Shown: positions 1-8,946 of the stretch, piece after piece | Numbering within the stretch: the stretch's first letter is position 1 | Layout of the letters: each line of letters begins with the position of its first letter | Assembly (NCBI RefSeq): GCF_003286415.2 | Contig: NZ_CP043450.1 | Span: 4,216,001-4,280,000, forward strand | Direction of reading: 5' to 3' | Source: Mucilaginibacter rubeus | GTDB taxonomy: Bacteria; Bacteroidota; Bacteroidia; Sphingobacteriales; Sphingobacteriaceae | Length of the DNA: 64,000 nucleotides | The notes under the pieces: generated by a model | Database searches by the model: none | What the model was told of the DNA's origin: nothing | What the model saw: only the letters and a program-made list of their open reading frames with translations | Position numbers and translations under genes: made by a program

Positions 1-13
1 CTTCTCAATTTCT

Positions 14-2233
14 TTACATCACCCGTATAAGCTTAACGCCATGTGGTGGTATTTTGAAAGTATATTTATGATTAACTGCTATCAGGTATTTCTGCTCCCA
101 GGCATCGCGTGCTTTGGTGAAGCCATTTAACAACTTGTCATTAGCATCAAGGTTAACAGTTTGGTATTTGTCAGATGTATTGAAGAAACCTATAGCCTTT
201 TCGCCTTTGGTAAGTTCCTTTACCCAAATCTGCTGCTCATCCGTTTTAGAAACCTGCCTCGCGCCTTTACTTAAAGCATCCTGATCTATGGCCAACACTT
301 CATCATTGGTCAATAAGCTAAGTGTAAACCTGTCCAGGTGTCCCATATCGCAGCCAATTAATAAAGGCGCTGATAGCAAGCTCCATAAACTGATGTGAGT
401 ATATTGCTCATCGTAAGTTAAGCGGCTATTGTGGAGGCTTGGGCCCCATCCTACTTTACCCACCACCAGCATATCCGGATCATTAAAATGTCCCGGACCG
501 GCATAAGGTGACGCAGGATCTTGTCCAAAACCAATATCGCTCATACTTCTCCAGGTATCCTGTATGTCGCCGGTAGTACGCCAGCTGTTACCGCCGGTTT
601 CGGCACCCCATTTCCAAACATCGCCCCAACCATATTGGCAAAAACTAAACATGATATCGCGGTTTACCTTGTTTAATGATGAGCGCATCAGTTCATAAGG
701 TTTTTTAAGCGCAGGCAGGTCGGGATGTGGCGGAGTAACTTCTGAATATGAACACCAGTCGTATTTCAAATAATCAAATCCCCAGTCGGCATAAGTTTTG
801 GCATCCTGGTCTTCATGCTGCCAGCTGCCTAAAAAGCCACCGCAGGTGCGTGGACCTGGCGATGAGTAAATACCGGTATGTAAACCAAGGCTATGCACAT
901 AATCCGTTAAACCTTTCATATCGGGGAATTTGCTGTTAGCTACAATAGCGCCATCAGCAGCACGGTTTTCGGCCTCCCATCCGTCGTCAATATTAATATA
1001 GTTCCAACCATAAGCGCTCAATTTATCTGACATTTCTTTAGCCGAGATCTTTACTTTTTCATCATTTACGCTTAAACCCCAGGCGTTCCAGCTGTTCCAG
1101 CCTAAAGCCGGAGTAAGGCCAATTTTATCACCAATGCTAATGGTAAGCGTTTTTGTTTTGTTACCTAATTTATTGGTAACAGTAAGCGTTACCGGGTAAT
1201 CACCTTTCTGGTTTACCACACCTGTAATGATGCCGGTCGCGGCGTCAAGTTTTAAACCCTCCGGCAATCCATCAGCTTTATAGGTAAGCGGCTTTTTACC
1301 GGTGGCCGGGATCAGATACAGGAACGGGTTTCCCGGCCTCGCACCATAAACATCGGCACCGTTAATTTTTGGTTTAGCCGATGGATAAGGCGTAAGTACA
1401 TAAGGAGTTGTTTCGGTTCTGACAATCTCCTTACCCGATTTTTGATCGTTGAAAGTATAGGTAATGGTGTACGATTTTTTAGCTAAACGGGCAATCACGA
1501 ACGAATACGTGAATGGCTTACCAGCAGTAAAGTTTGCAGGGTTAGATTTTTCGTAGATCACCGCACCGGTTTCCGGATCGGTCACCTTAAAAGCCAAGGT
1601 TCCCTGGTATTGATACTTATTGGTGGTGATCAGTTTAACCGCTTTGGCCAGGCTGTTATTTTCACCGAAAGTAAAATCGCCATCGGTATTTACCAACACG
1701 TGATCCATTACATCGGCCATGCCAATACTAAAATTATCACCATAAATGCCACCATCACCACCGGTATCATAAATACGAATGGCCAGCACATTCTCTTTAT
1801 CCCACAAAATAGCAGGATCGGAAGCTGAAATATTATAAGTGCGCGGACCGTAATTGCCATCTTTGATAGTTCCGCTTCTACCGCCATACTTAGCGATCAG
1901 CTTTCCGTTCAAATATACCTCGTCATTATCATCAACACTGGCCAGGTTTAACCTCAAACTATCTTTTAAATACGCCTTTTCTTTGAGTGATGAAGGGATC
2001 ACCACATGAATACGATACCAGCCAAAACCATCATAATTTGGATGCCCTTGTGGCTCCCAGGAATGGGCGACATCAATATTCTGCCAGTTTTGATCGTTAA
2101 ACGTTGGCGACGACCATTGGGCAGAGTCGCCCACGGCAAATTTCCAGCCCTTGTTAAGCTGAACATCCTGTGCCGAAGCGGCCAGGCAACTACCGCCCAG
2201 CAAAAGCAGCACGGTAAAAATCTTTTTTATCAT
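14..2233 (-). CDS. Secreted GH27 alpha-galactosidase with N-terminal jelly-roll and Ig-like domains
   Basis: This is a 739-residue secreted enzyme expected to remove alpha-1,6-linked galactose from galactomannan or related side chains. A signal peptide ends near SAQ (residue 21). A galactose-binding-like jelly roll follows (about 25-180), then an Ig/putative-Ig region (about 285-370, with the run GLKLDAATGIITG), then the GH27 barrel from about residue 375 (TPALGWNSWNAWG). The nucleophile is D492 in KYDWC and the acid/base is D556 in RTTGDI, both intact. The C-terminal beta domain is complete. It sits about 13 kb from the mannan locus and is transcribed in the same direction, so a role in galactomannan use is inference. 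A possible minus-strand -7 element TATCTTTG lies at 2445-2452, about 200 nt upstream. The family call is strong; the natural substrate is not proven. Confidence 0.93.
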   Translation of the reverse strand: MIKKIFTVLLLLGGSCLAASAQDVQLNKGWKFAVGDSAQWSSPTFNDQNWQNIDVAHSWEPQGHPNYDGFGWYRIHVVIPSSLKEKAYLKDSLRLNLASVDDNDEVYLNGKLIAKYGGRSGTIKDGNYGPRTYNISASDPAILWDKENVLAIRIYDTGGDGGIYGDNFSIGMADVMDHVLVNTDGDFTFGENNSLAKAVKLITTNKYQYQGTLAFKVTDPETGAVIYEKSNPANFTAGKPFTYSFVIARLAKKSYTITYTFNDQKSGKEIVRTETTPYVLTPYPSAKPKINGADVYGARPGNPFLYLIPATGKKPLTYKADGLPEGLKLDAATGIITGVVNQKGDYPVTLTVTNKLGNKTKTLTISIGDKIGLTPALGWNSWNAWGLSVNDEKVKISAKEMSDKLSAYGWNYINIDDGWEAENRAADGAIVANSKFPDMKGLTDYVHSLGLHTGIYSSPGPRTCGGFLGSWQHEDQDAKTYADWGFDYLKYDWCSYSEVTPPHPDLPALKKPYELMRSSLNKVNRDIMFSFCQYGWGDVWKWGAETGGNSWRTTGDIQDTWRSMSDIGFGQDPASPYAGPGHFNDPDMLVVGKVGWGPSLHNSRLTYDEQYTHISLWSLLSAPLLIGCDMGHLDRFTLSLLTNDEVLAIDQDALSKGARQVSKTDEQQIWVKELTKGEKAIGFFNTSDKYQTVNLDANDKLLNGFTKARDAWEQKYLIAVNHKYTFKIPPHGVKLIRVM

Positions 2234-2527
2234 TATAGGTTGTTTAATAGTGTATAGCGAAACAGGATTTCGCCAGGTTAGTGTATGCTTTTTAAAGGTA
2301 CAATCATTTTGAATAATTAGAAATGTATTGTTAACATTTATATTAAATTACATACTAATCACCTCATAAATACATTTAAAAGTAAAAAGTCTGTCTCACA
2401 GTCATTCTACAACCTTTATAGTACAGTTTTTGCCATGTAATTATCAAAGATACCGACGGTAAACTTAATGTACAGTTTACATTTTGGTTTAATATCGATG
2501 ATACATTTACCATTGAAAACAACAGCT

Positions 2528-2884
2528 ATGAAAAAGACTATTTTAACCTTAGCCCTTGTAACAGTTTGTTTTGTGGCATGCTTTGCAGCCATTGCCGGAA
2601 TGGCGGGTAAATGGGAAGGTAAACTTGAAACAGAAACCGGCGAGGTTTATCCGTTGCTTTATAATTTTCAGATAGATGGCAATAAGCTTACTGGCACTGC
2701 CAAAACTCCTAAAGGTGACATGCCTATCGAAGATGGCAAAATAACAGGTGATAGTCTTAAATTTACAGTTAGTATCGAAAATATTCATATAGCCCACACA
2801 GGTAAATTTTATGGCGATTCTGTTGGTGTGGATATCGAGGCTAACGGTTCAAAAGCACATAGTACTTTAAAAAGAGCTCAATAG
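2528..2884 (+). CDS. Small secreted beta-rich protein, tandem paralogue 1
   Basis: A 118-residue protein with an N-terminal signal peptide (MKKTILTLALVTVCF...) and one compact beta-rich domain. An upstream in-frame start at 2468 would add 20 residues before the hydrophobic core; the ATG at 2528 matches the length and start of the next two paralogues. Shared landmarks are GKWEGKL, YPLLYNF, DGNKLTGTA, a G-D-x-x-I-x-D/E-G-K/M block, and HTGK followed by a C-terminal LKR. I recognise the pattern as a small Bacteroidota family that is usually left hypothetical; no enzymatic motif is visible. It lies divergently from the GH27 gene, so the 2234-2527 spacer holds both promoters. Confidence 0.8.
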   Translation: MKKTILTLALVTVCFVACFAAIAGMAGKWEGKLETETGEVYPLLYNFQIDGNKLTGTAKTPKGDMPIEDGKITGDSLKFTVSIENIHIAHTGKFYGDSVGVDIEANGSKAHSTLKRAQ

Positions 2885-3002
2885 CCCTAACTTCTCCAAT
2901 TTCAAGGATTATATGATATTTAAATCACATAAAATATCGTGTAATCATTTCATCCTATAAATCAAGGTTCTTATATTTATCTCAACCAAAAATTCACATT
3001 TT

Positions 3003-3365
3003 ATGAAAAAGATTTTTACTACTACTTTACTGGTAAGCTGCTTTTTGATTTGCCTTGCAGCTATAGCTGATTTAAATGGCAAATGGTCAGGTAAACTGGT
3101 TACAAGCGATGGCCAGGAATATCCATTATTATACAACTTTAAAGTTGACGGCGATAAATTAACCGGAACAGCTTTAACCCCAGAAGGTGATGTAGATATT
3201 AAAGAGGGCAAAACCAACGGCACCGACTTTTCATTTACCGTAGCTACCAGCGGTATCGTGATCCCACATACCGGTAAATTCATGGGCGATTCAATCAGTG
3301 TTGAACTGGATATCAACGGTTCAAAAAGCAGCTCGGTATTAAAAAGGCCGGTTGAGAAGAAGTAA
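3003..3365 (+). CDS. Small secreted beta-rich protein, tandem paralogue 2
   Basis: A 120-residue paralogue of the preceding gene, with a signal peptide (MKKIFTTTLLVSCFLICLAAIA) followed directly by DLNGKWSGKL, then YPLLYNFKVDGDKLTGTA, PEGDVDIKEGK and HTGKFMGDSI. The mature domain aligns end to end with both neighbours without gaps beyond two residues. A near-consensus -7 (TATATTTA) precedes it, so it may be transcribed on its own, and a clear hairpin terminator follows at 3422. The function is unknown; a periplasmic or surface beta-barrel/lipocalin-like binding protein is a guess from the strand pattern and size. Confidence 0.8.
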   Translation: MKKIFTTTLLVSCFLICLAAIADLNGKWSGKLVTSDGQEYPLLYNFKVDGDKLTGTALTPEGDVDIKEGKTNGTDFSFTVATSGIVIPHTGKFMGDSISVELDINGSKSSSVLKRPVEKK

Positions 3366-3421
3366 TAAAACACCATGGTCATGCCGAACTTGTTTCAGGA
3401 TGACTCTGGCACGATAAAAAG

Positions 3422-3457
3422 AAAAACCTTACCCAACCGGTAAGGTTTTTCTTTTTT
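3422..3457 (+). terminator. Intrinsic terminator after paralogue 2
   Basis: A perfect 12-bp stem (AAAAACCTTACC at 3422-3433 and GGTAAGGTTTTT at 3439-3450) with a 5-nt loop, followed by CTTTTTT. It closes the transcript of the 3003 gene. A partial dispersed-repeat half (GGTCATGCCGAACTTG...) lies just upstream, at about 3374-3412. Confidence 0.85.
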
Positions 3458-3534
3458 ATTTAAACTTAAAGGCAACAAAATTGTATATAGTTTAAAATTA
3501 CTGCATATAGGCATCTGCTTAAACTATATCAACA

Positions 3535-3891
3535 ATGAAAAAGGAGTTCCTGGCGATTAGTGCGTTTGTTATTATTACCGTTTTTAGTTTTATTTCAATG
3601 GCCGATATCAACGGCAAATGGATAGGTTCATTAAAGCTGCCCGGCGATGACCATTTTCCCTTAAGTTATACTTTTAAAATAGACAGCGGTAAACTCACAG
3701 GTACAGCCCATGCCCCACAAGGCGATGTTGCCATTACCGATGGCATGATCAACGGCGATAATTTTTCGTTCAGTATCCCGGTACCGGGCGGCAGTTCGCC
3801 CCATACCGGTAAGGTTTACCAGGACTCTATCGGCATGAACCTGGTTTACAAAGGCCAGCACATGCATGCTACGCTGAAACGGGGACAATAA
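3535..3891 (+). CDS. Small secreted beta-rich protein, tandem paralogue 3
   Basis: The third member of the tandem family, 118 residues. The signal peptide (MKKEFLAISAFVIITVFSFISMA) runs into DINGKWIGSL; FPLSYTFKIDSGKLTGTA, PQGDVAITDG, INGDNFSF and HTGKVYQDSI follow. It is more diverged than the first two: YTF replaces YNF, and GSSPHTGK replaces the I-x-I-x-HTGK context. It is separated from paralogue 2 by a terminator, so each copy seems to have its own promoter, which suggests gene-by-gene duplication and not a single operon. The function is unknown. Confidence 0.8.
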   Translation: MKKEFLAISAFVIITVFSFISMADINGKWIGSLKLPGDDHFPLSYTFKIDSGKLTGTAHAPQGDVAITDGMINGDNFSFSIPVPGGSSPHTGKVYQDSIGMNLVYKGQHMHATLKRGQ

Positions 3892-3892
3892 A

Positions 3893-3985
3893 GTCTTAAG
3901 TCGAAAGTCTTAAGTCGCAAGTTAGTTTCGAATGGAGACTTTGGACTTCAGACTTTTGACTTAGAACTTAAGCCTACCGACTTTT
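3893..3985. repeat. Low-complexity inverted AGTCTTAAGTC-type repeat
   Basis: The spacer after paralogue 3 is made of degenerate AGTCTTAAGTC and GACTTNNGACTT words in opposing halves (AAGTCTTAAGTCGAAAGTC on the left; GACTTTGGACTTCAGAC on the right), so the RNA can fold into a long imperfect hairpin. Sequence of this kind is common between Bacteroidota genes. No coding potential is seen. Confidence 0.6.
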
Positions 3986-3993
3986 AACTAAAG

Positions 3994-4024
3994 TTGCGTA
4001 TTAAGATTGCAGGGGTTACCTTTG
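3994..4024 (+). promoter_or_regulatory. Bacteroidota-type promoter abutting the ATG of the CENR/CDGKC gene
   Basis: A -33 TTG at 3994-3996, a 20-nt spacer, and a perfect -7 TACCTTTG at 4017-4024. Only four bases (cgcc) separate it from the ATG at 4029, so transcription would begin at or next to the start codon, giving a leaderless message. Confidence 0.65.
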
Positions 4025-4028
4025 CGCC

Positions 4029-4400
4029 ATGCTGCAACGTATTACAGCCTATTTAATCATCTTTTCACTGATAACGGTCAATTTCTCGCGGTTATTCATT
4101 TTCGCGGGTTTTGAACTGAACAGGAACTACATTGCCACCAAGCTTTGCGAAAACAGGAACAGACCCTGGCTGCATTGCGATGGTAAATGTTACTTCGCGA
4201 AAAAGATCAAACAGGCAGAGGACAAGCAGGCCAGCGACGAAAGGCAGTCGCAAAAGAGCCTCTTTCAGGAGGTTTATGTCATCAGTTCAACTGATGTTAA
4301 ATTCCACTCCAGCCTGTTGCAGGTTATTTCAACCCCCTACACCCCAACCGTACCGGCCGATCGCCCGGTTACGATATTCCAGCCTCCCCAGTTAGGATAA
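4029..4400 (+). CDS. Small membrane protein with CENR...CDGKC cysteine motif
   Basis: A 123-residue protein with one N-terminal membrane segment (about residues 5-28), then the conserved-looking block LCENRNRPWLHCDGKCYFAKKI (about 39-60) carrying three cysteines. A charged linker and a Pro/Thr-rich tail follow, ending TIFQPPQLG. I recognise this as a Bacteroidota small-protein type that often lies before TonB receptors and metal-related genes; no biochemical role is known to me. Position just upstream of a TonB receptor, a PepSY protein and a heavy-metal-binding lipoprotein suggests a part in metal (possibly copper or iron) handling. That is inference. No other Met codon occurs near the start, so ATG 4029 is the only reasonable initiation site. 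Confidence 0.75.
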   Translation: MLQRITAYLIIFSLITVNFSRLFIFAGFELNRNYIATKLCENRNRPWLHCDGKCYFAKKIKQAEDKQASDERQSQKSLFQEVYVISSTDVKFHSSLLQVISTPYTPTVPADRPVTIFQPPQLG

Positions 4401-4539
4401 TCATTTCATTTTTATTGGTTTTTGATTGATGGTGTAGGATAGCTATGTCAGTTATACAGCTACAACTATGCTGTTGTTATATCTACGTGGTAATTGCGCA
4501 CGTATGGCATATATCCATTCCCTAAATCAAAAAACAATT

Positions 4540-4627
4540 GTCATTGGATTTGAAAAATGACAATCGCGTCCCTGTAGACTGAATCTGCATAGTTCGCGAT
4601 TGCTTCGTCGTTCCTCCTAGCAATGAC
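4540..4627. repeat. Dispersed palindromic repeat (GTCATTG...CAATGAC family), degenerate copy
   Basis: The outer ends GTCATTG (4540) and CAATGAC (4621-4627), and inner CAATCGCG / CGCGATTG, match the better-preserved copies at 8745 and 31281; the left half has decayed. It occupies part of the 287-nt spacer between the CENR/CDGKC gene and the TonB receptor. Nothing else clear is seen there. Confidence 0.6.
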
Positions 4628-4687
4628 ATATAGTACCCTACTCTACCCATTTTTTACACCGGGAGGCAACTCCTGTAATACTATATA

Positions 4688-7045
4688 ATGAAACGATATT
4701 TAATCCTACTTATAACTTTTATACTTACTAAAACACTGACTTACGGCCAAACAACACTCCAGGGTACCGTTACAGATGCAATTACCCATGAGGCCATCGC
4801 AGGCGCATCTATCTGTAAAACTGATGCTAAAACAGGCGAAAAGCTGGGCATGACCAATGCCAAAGGTCATTACAGTATCAATGTACAAGGCATCACCCAA
4901 ATCAAATTTGCCATGGTGGGATACAGCGCCCGCATTGTTGAAGTATCTGTCGTAAAAGGCCAAAAACTTGACGTAGCATTAGAGCCTTCAACTGTGGATT
5001 TGCAACCTGTTGTAGTAACGGCCAGCCGTGAAGGGCAGGCAAGGCAAGACGCTCCTATTGCCATCAGCAAAATTAATTCAACCCAGATCAAGGATACCAA
5101 AGCCACAGCCCTTTACCAGTTGCTGAACAAAGTAGCTGGCGTTTACATGGTGAACCTGGGCAACGAGCAACATACCATGGCTATTCGCCAGCCTATTACT
5201 TATAATGCGCTTTATTTGTATATGGAAGATGGTGTACCTATTCGCCCTACAGGGATCTTTAACCATAACTCGCTTTACGAGATCAACATGTCGGGGGTTA
5301 AAGATATCGAGGTGATCAAAGGACCGGCATCATCACTTTACGGCAGTAACTCCATCGGCGGCGCGGTTAATTTTATTACCCAGGGACCGCCTACCGGTTA
5401 TGCAGGCAATGTTTCTGTTCAGGGTGATAATTACCATTACCGTCGTGTAGATGCTGATGGTGGTTTCACGCAAGGTAAGTTTGGCTTGTATTTAGGTGGC
5501 TATGTAGCCCACCAGGCTGATAGCTGGCAGGATTATTCTGATTTTGATAAATATTCGGCCAACTTCAAAACTACTTACGACTTCAGCGCCAAAACCAAGC
5601 TCACAACCTCGGCTGCATATAACTATCTTAATACCCAAACCCCCGGTAGTTTAGATAGCGCCCGTTTTTATGACCGTAGCTATGGATCAAACCAGCGCTT
5701 TACTTATCGTAAGGTAAAATCGTTCCGTGCCAGTACACGTTTAGATCATCAGTGGAATGATAAGAACAGCACTTTTGTAACCCTGTTTTTCCGCGGTAAT
5801 TCAACCGCGCAACTGCCAAGCTATTATATATCTGATGTTCGCGATGCCAACGGTGTTTACAAAAGCAGCAACGGACAGGTGAACGATCAAAAATTTAACA
5901 GCTACGGCTTACTGGCACAGCACCGTGTTGATTTTGATTTCCTGCACTCAAGGTTGATTGGTGGTGTTTATATGGATGACAGCCCGAGCTCGTACTATGC
6001 TCAATACCTTGATATCACCAAAGATGTAGCCAACAACTATTACACCAGCTTCAACAATACCGGCAGATACATTGATAATTACAAGATCAAATTATTCAAC
6101 ACAGCTGCTTACGTTCAGTACGAGATTAGGCCTGTAGAAGCTTTACGCATAGTAGGCGGTTTACGTTACGACAGGGTTCATTATAATTTTGACAATGAGA
6201 TCCCGGCAGGGCAAACCAAATACAAACAGCAGGAAACCAACAATTTTAATATTGTGGCCCCCAAGCTGGGCATCACCTATAACTTTGGTAACAACAAAGG
6301 TATTTATGCCAACTACAGCGTAGGTTTCCAACCACCAGAAACCGGCGATTTATACAGCTCTCGTCAGCTTACACAACTTAAACAAGCTACTTTTGATAAT
6401 TACGAGGCAGGCGGCTGGTTCTCGGCCTTTAACAAAAAGCTATACTTTGAGCTGAGCATATTTGATCTGGAAGGCCATAACGAGATCATTAACCAGTTAC
6501 TGCCTGATAACACCACCCAAAACCAAAACGCCGGTGCTACACGTCACCGCGGCATCGAATATTCGCTTACCGTAGCCCCTGTTAAAGAGCTAACCTTCAG
6601 GTTTAGTGGCACCAATGCCAAACATACATACGTTGAGTACAGCGAAGTAACCACCAATTACACTACGGGCGCCAATACGGTAACCAATTATGATGGCAAA
6701 CGCATGAATAATGCTCCGGCCTGGATAGCTAACTCCGAGCTTACGTACAAACCGCAATACCTGCCCGGTTTCAGGATAGCAACAGAGTGGCAGCACATTA
6801 ACCAATATTTTACCAACCCAGCCAATACCAAAACTTATTCGGGTTATGATATCTATAATCTGCGTTTAGGTTATGACGTAAAAAGCAGCGTATTGAAAGG
6901 TGCGGGCATCTGGTTCAATGTATTGAATTTAACCAATAAGCTTTATGCTACAACGGTAACCAGCAGCCAATACGGCGATACTTATAACGCCGCGCCGCCG
7001 CGTACATATACCCTTGGCATCAGTTATTCATTTTCAAAATATTGA
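4688..7045 (+). CDS. TonB-dependent outer-membrane receptor with CarboxypepD-reg-like domain
   Basis: A 785-residue active-transport receptor. A signal peptide ends near TYGQ (residue 21). A CarboxypepD-regulatory-like domain spans about 22-105 (LQGTVTDAITHEAIAGASI...). The plug follows from about 108 (VVVTASREG), with typical sub-motifs EDGVPIRPTG, IEVIKGPASSLYGSNSIGG and VNFITQ, then a 22-strand-type barrel ending in YTLGISYSFSKY with a terminal aromatic. Length and motifs fit metal or siderophore receptors (FepA/CirA-like), not SusC. The next two genes follow within a few bases. With a PepSY protein and a heavy-metal-binding lipoprotein downstream, the substrate is probably a metal complex; the exact metal cannot be read from the sequence. 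Confidence 0.9.
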   Translation: MKRYLILLITFILTKTLTYGQTTLQGTVTDAITHEAIAGASICKTDAKTGEKLGMTNAKGHYSINVQGITQIKFAMVGYSARIVEVSVVKGQKLDVALEPSTVDLQPVVVTASREGQARQDAPIAISKINSTQIKDTKATALYQLLNKVAGVYMVNLGNEQHTMAIRQPITYNALYLYMEDGVPIRPTGIFNHNSLYEINMSGVKDIEVIKGPASSLYGSNSIGGAVNFITQGPPTGYAGNVSVQGDNYHYRRVDADGGFTQGKFGLYLGGYVAHQADSWQDYSDFDKYSANFKTTYDFSAKTKLTTSAAYNYLNTQTPGSLDSARFYDRSYGSNQRFTYRKVKSFRASTRLDHQWNDKNSTFVTLFFRGNSTAQLPSYYISDVRDANGVYKSSNGQVNDQKFNSYGLLAQHRVDFDFLHSRLIGGVYMDDSPSSYYAQYLDITKDVANNYYTSFNNTGRYIDNYKIKLFNTAAYVQYEIRPVEALRIVGGLRYDRVHYNFDNEIPAGQTKYKQQETNNFNIVAPKLGITYNFGNNKGIYANYSVGFQPPETGDLYSSRQLTQLKQATFDNYEAGGWFSAFNKKLYFELSIFDLEGHNEIINQLLPDNTTQNQNAGATRHRGIEYSLTVAPVKELTFRFSGTNAKHTYVEYSEVTTNYTTGANTVTNYDGKRMNNAPAWIANSELTYKPQYLPGFRIATEWQHINQYFTNPANTKTYSGYDIYNLRLGYDVKSSVLKGAGIWFNVLNLTNKLYATTVTSSQYGDTYNAAPPRTYTLGISYSFSKY

Positions 7046-7047
7046 TC

Positions 7048-8496
7048 ATGGCATCAGCAGCAGTAAAAAGCAAGTTTTATAAATGGCACCGGGTGTTGGG
7101 CTTAATAGCCCTCATCCCGGTAATATTCTGGACATTGAGCGGGCTTTCACACCCGTTCATGTCTAACTGGTTCAGGCCATCTATTGCGGAGGAGGTGTTT
7201 AAACCATTGCCGCAAAGCCAGATGAAACCGGTACTAAGCATTCAGCAGGTGCTGGATAAAAACAGCATTACAGCTATCCGGAATTTTGTCCTGGTTAATT
7301 TTAATCATAACACCTATTACCAGGTTTTGGATAAAGATAGTGTGTACAATTATTACTCGGCCAATGATGGCGTATTGCTAAAAGATGGCGACAGGTTATA
7401 TGCCACTTACCTGGCACGCTATTTTACGCAGGATTCGACATCCAAAATCAAAAAGATAGATTACCAGACAACCTTTGATGGGCAATACCAGCCCATCAAT
7501 CGCCTTTTACCTGTCTGGAAAATCAGTTTTGACCGCCCGGATGGGATGGATATTTACATTGAGACCTCGCAGAGCCGCATGGGCACGTTCAATAATAATA
7601 CCCGTAAGGTTTTCCTGTGGCTGTTTGAGCAGTTTCATACCTGGCAGTTTTTGGCCGAGATTGGCGGCGATACTTTCCGGAATGTAGTGTTGCTCATCAT
7701 CATGACAGTGATGTTATTTGCCTTGATTAGCGGCCTCACTGTTTATGGTTTAATGTGGAAGAAATTTAAATCCATCGCTCAAAAGCGTAAAGAAAATGAT
7801 AGCGAGGATAAACGCGTAGTATATCGTTATCACCGGCAAATTGGGATTATCGTTTCCTTTGTGATGTTTACGTTTGTGATCAGCGGTGCATTTCATCTTG
7901 CGGTAAAGTTGCATAATACCGAAACACCTAAACCAGATTACGGGCGGATTATAGACATGAAACAGTTAGCGATATCAAATTTACAACTGCCTATTGCCGA
8001 TAGTCTTGTAAAAAGACTGGCCATAGTAAGTTTTAATAATAATACTTACTACCAGGTAACCGATAACAAAAAGCGGATTTCCTATTTCAATACCTTTACC
8101 GGTAAAGAACAAATTAATGGCGACGAGGACTATGCCCGCTTTCTGAGCACCTATTATCACACCCATCAAGATCCTGATAAGTTTTATGGCCGGGTAAAAG
8201 TTAGCCAGGTAAAGCAGTTTGATAACGAGTATGGGTTTATCAATAAACGCCTGCCAGTTGAGCGGGTGGGCTATGCCGATGGCAGCAATTGGTACATTGA
8301 AACAACATCGTCAAAACTGGCTACAAAAGTTGCAGGAATTGACAGGGCCGAGGGGCTTTCTTTTATATTTTTACACAAGTATTTCGGCATGACCTGGGCG
8401 GGTAAGGATATCCGTGACATTGTGAGTATGCTGGCTGCCTTAGGTGTGCTGGTAGTATCATTATTCGGCCTTGCCTCATTCGTTAAAAACAAATAA
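7048..8496 (+). CDS. PepSY-associated TM family inner-membrane protein
   Basis: A 482-residue inner-membrane protein beginning 2 nt after the receptor stop codon. A TTG at 7042 is in frame, but ATG 7048 is preferred. The N-terminus KFYKWHRVLGLIALIPVIFW is typical of PepSY-associated proteins, and a second K/R-x-x-RYHRQIG-type helix occurs near residue 255. Roughly four membrane segments alternate with two periplasmic PepSY-like domains, each with a FN-N-NTYYQV motif (near 87-95 and 330-340), so the two halves look like an internal duplication. Relatives next to TonB receptors are thought to act in ferric or cupric complex reduction or transport. That role, and coupling to the receptor, is inferred. 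Confidence 0.85.
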   Translation: MASAAVKSKFYKWHRVLGLIALIPVIFWTLSGLSHPFMSNWFRPSIAEEVFKPLPQSQMKPVLSIQQVLDKNSITAIRNFVLVNFNHNTYYQVLDKDSVYNYYSANDGVLLKDGDRLYATYLARYFTQDSTSKIKKIDYQTTFDGQYQPINRLLPVWKISFDRPDGMDIYIETSQSRMGTFNNNTRKVFLWLFEQFHTWQFLAEIGGDTFRNVVLLIIMTVMLFALISGLTVYGLMWKKFKSIAQKRKENDSEDKRVVYRYHRQIGIIVSFVMFTFVISGAFHLAVKLHNTETPKPDYGRIIDMKQLAISNLQLPIADSLVKRLAIVSFNNNTYYQVTDNKKRISYFNTFTGKEQINGDEDYARFLSTYYHTHQDPDKFYGRVKVSQVKQFDNEYGFINKRLPVERVGYADGSNWYIETTSSKLATKVAGIDRAEGLSFIFLHKYFGMTWAGKDIRDIVSMLAALGVLVVSLFGLASFVKNK

Positions 8497-8499
8497 TCA

Positions 8500-8721
8500 A
8501 TGAAAAAAAGCTTTATCATTTTGGCTTTAGCCAGCCTTGCACTTGGCGCCTGTAGTAGCTCGGTTAAAAGCACCGGCAAAACCGACAGTACCGCCACCGT
8601 AAAGAAAAAAGGTAAGTACACCTGTACCATGCACCCCGATCTTACTTTTGATAAACCTGGCACCTGCCCTAAATGCGGCATGGCTTTGGTTGAAAGGGAT
8701 ACTATAGAGGATGAGAAATAA
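8500..8721 (+). CDS. Lipoprotein with heavy-metal-binding domain (YTCTMHP...CPKCGM)
   Basis: A 73-residue lipoprotein, starting 3 nt after the PepSY gene. The signal peptide ends in the lipobox LALGACSSS. After a Thr/Ser/Lys linker comes a complete heavy-metal-binding domain of the type found in CusB-like and CopA-like proteins: YTCTMHPDLTFDKPGTCPKCGMAL, with the C-x-M-H-P and C-P-x-C-G-M ligand sets intact. It is the smallest possible exported form of this domain. As the third gene of the receptor-PepSY operon it probably hands over or buffers a soft metal such as copper in the periplasm; this is inference from the domain. Confidence 0.85.
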   Translation: MKKSFIILALASLALGACSSSVKSTGKTDSTATVKKKGKYTCTMHPDLTFDKPGTCPKCGMALVERDTIEDEK

Positions 8722-8744
8722 TTTCTTTTAATTCTTTTCCAACT

Positions 8745-8838
8745 CGTCATTGCGAGGCACGAAGCAATCCCCGGCAGTACAGGGACACCTGCACAGCCGC
8801 TCTGTATATTGAGGATTGCTTAGTACCTCGCAATGACG
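8745..8838. repeat. Dispersed palindromic repeat, well-preserved copy
   Basis: Inverted 26-bp arms begin CGTCATTGCGAGG (8745) and end CCTCGCAATGACG (8838). The arms differ at two positions, with about 42 nt between them. The same unit occurs at 4540 and 31281. It looks like a REP/MITE-type element; no transposase is nearby. Confidence 0.85.
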
Positions 8839-8946
8839 CTTTTTGGGCGTTTTTGAAAGTTCGTAACAATCACCCGGTTTACCGGTCTCATTCCTACAAA
8901 CAAATCAACTTATCCGCGGTTATACCCCTTGTTACAAATAAATCAT

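Noticed and set aside
4401..4687. Riboswitch (cobalamin type) before the TonB receptor
   Set aside because: No B12-box or other riboswitch core was recognisable; the spacer is mostly a decayed palindromic repeat.
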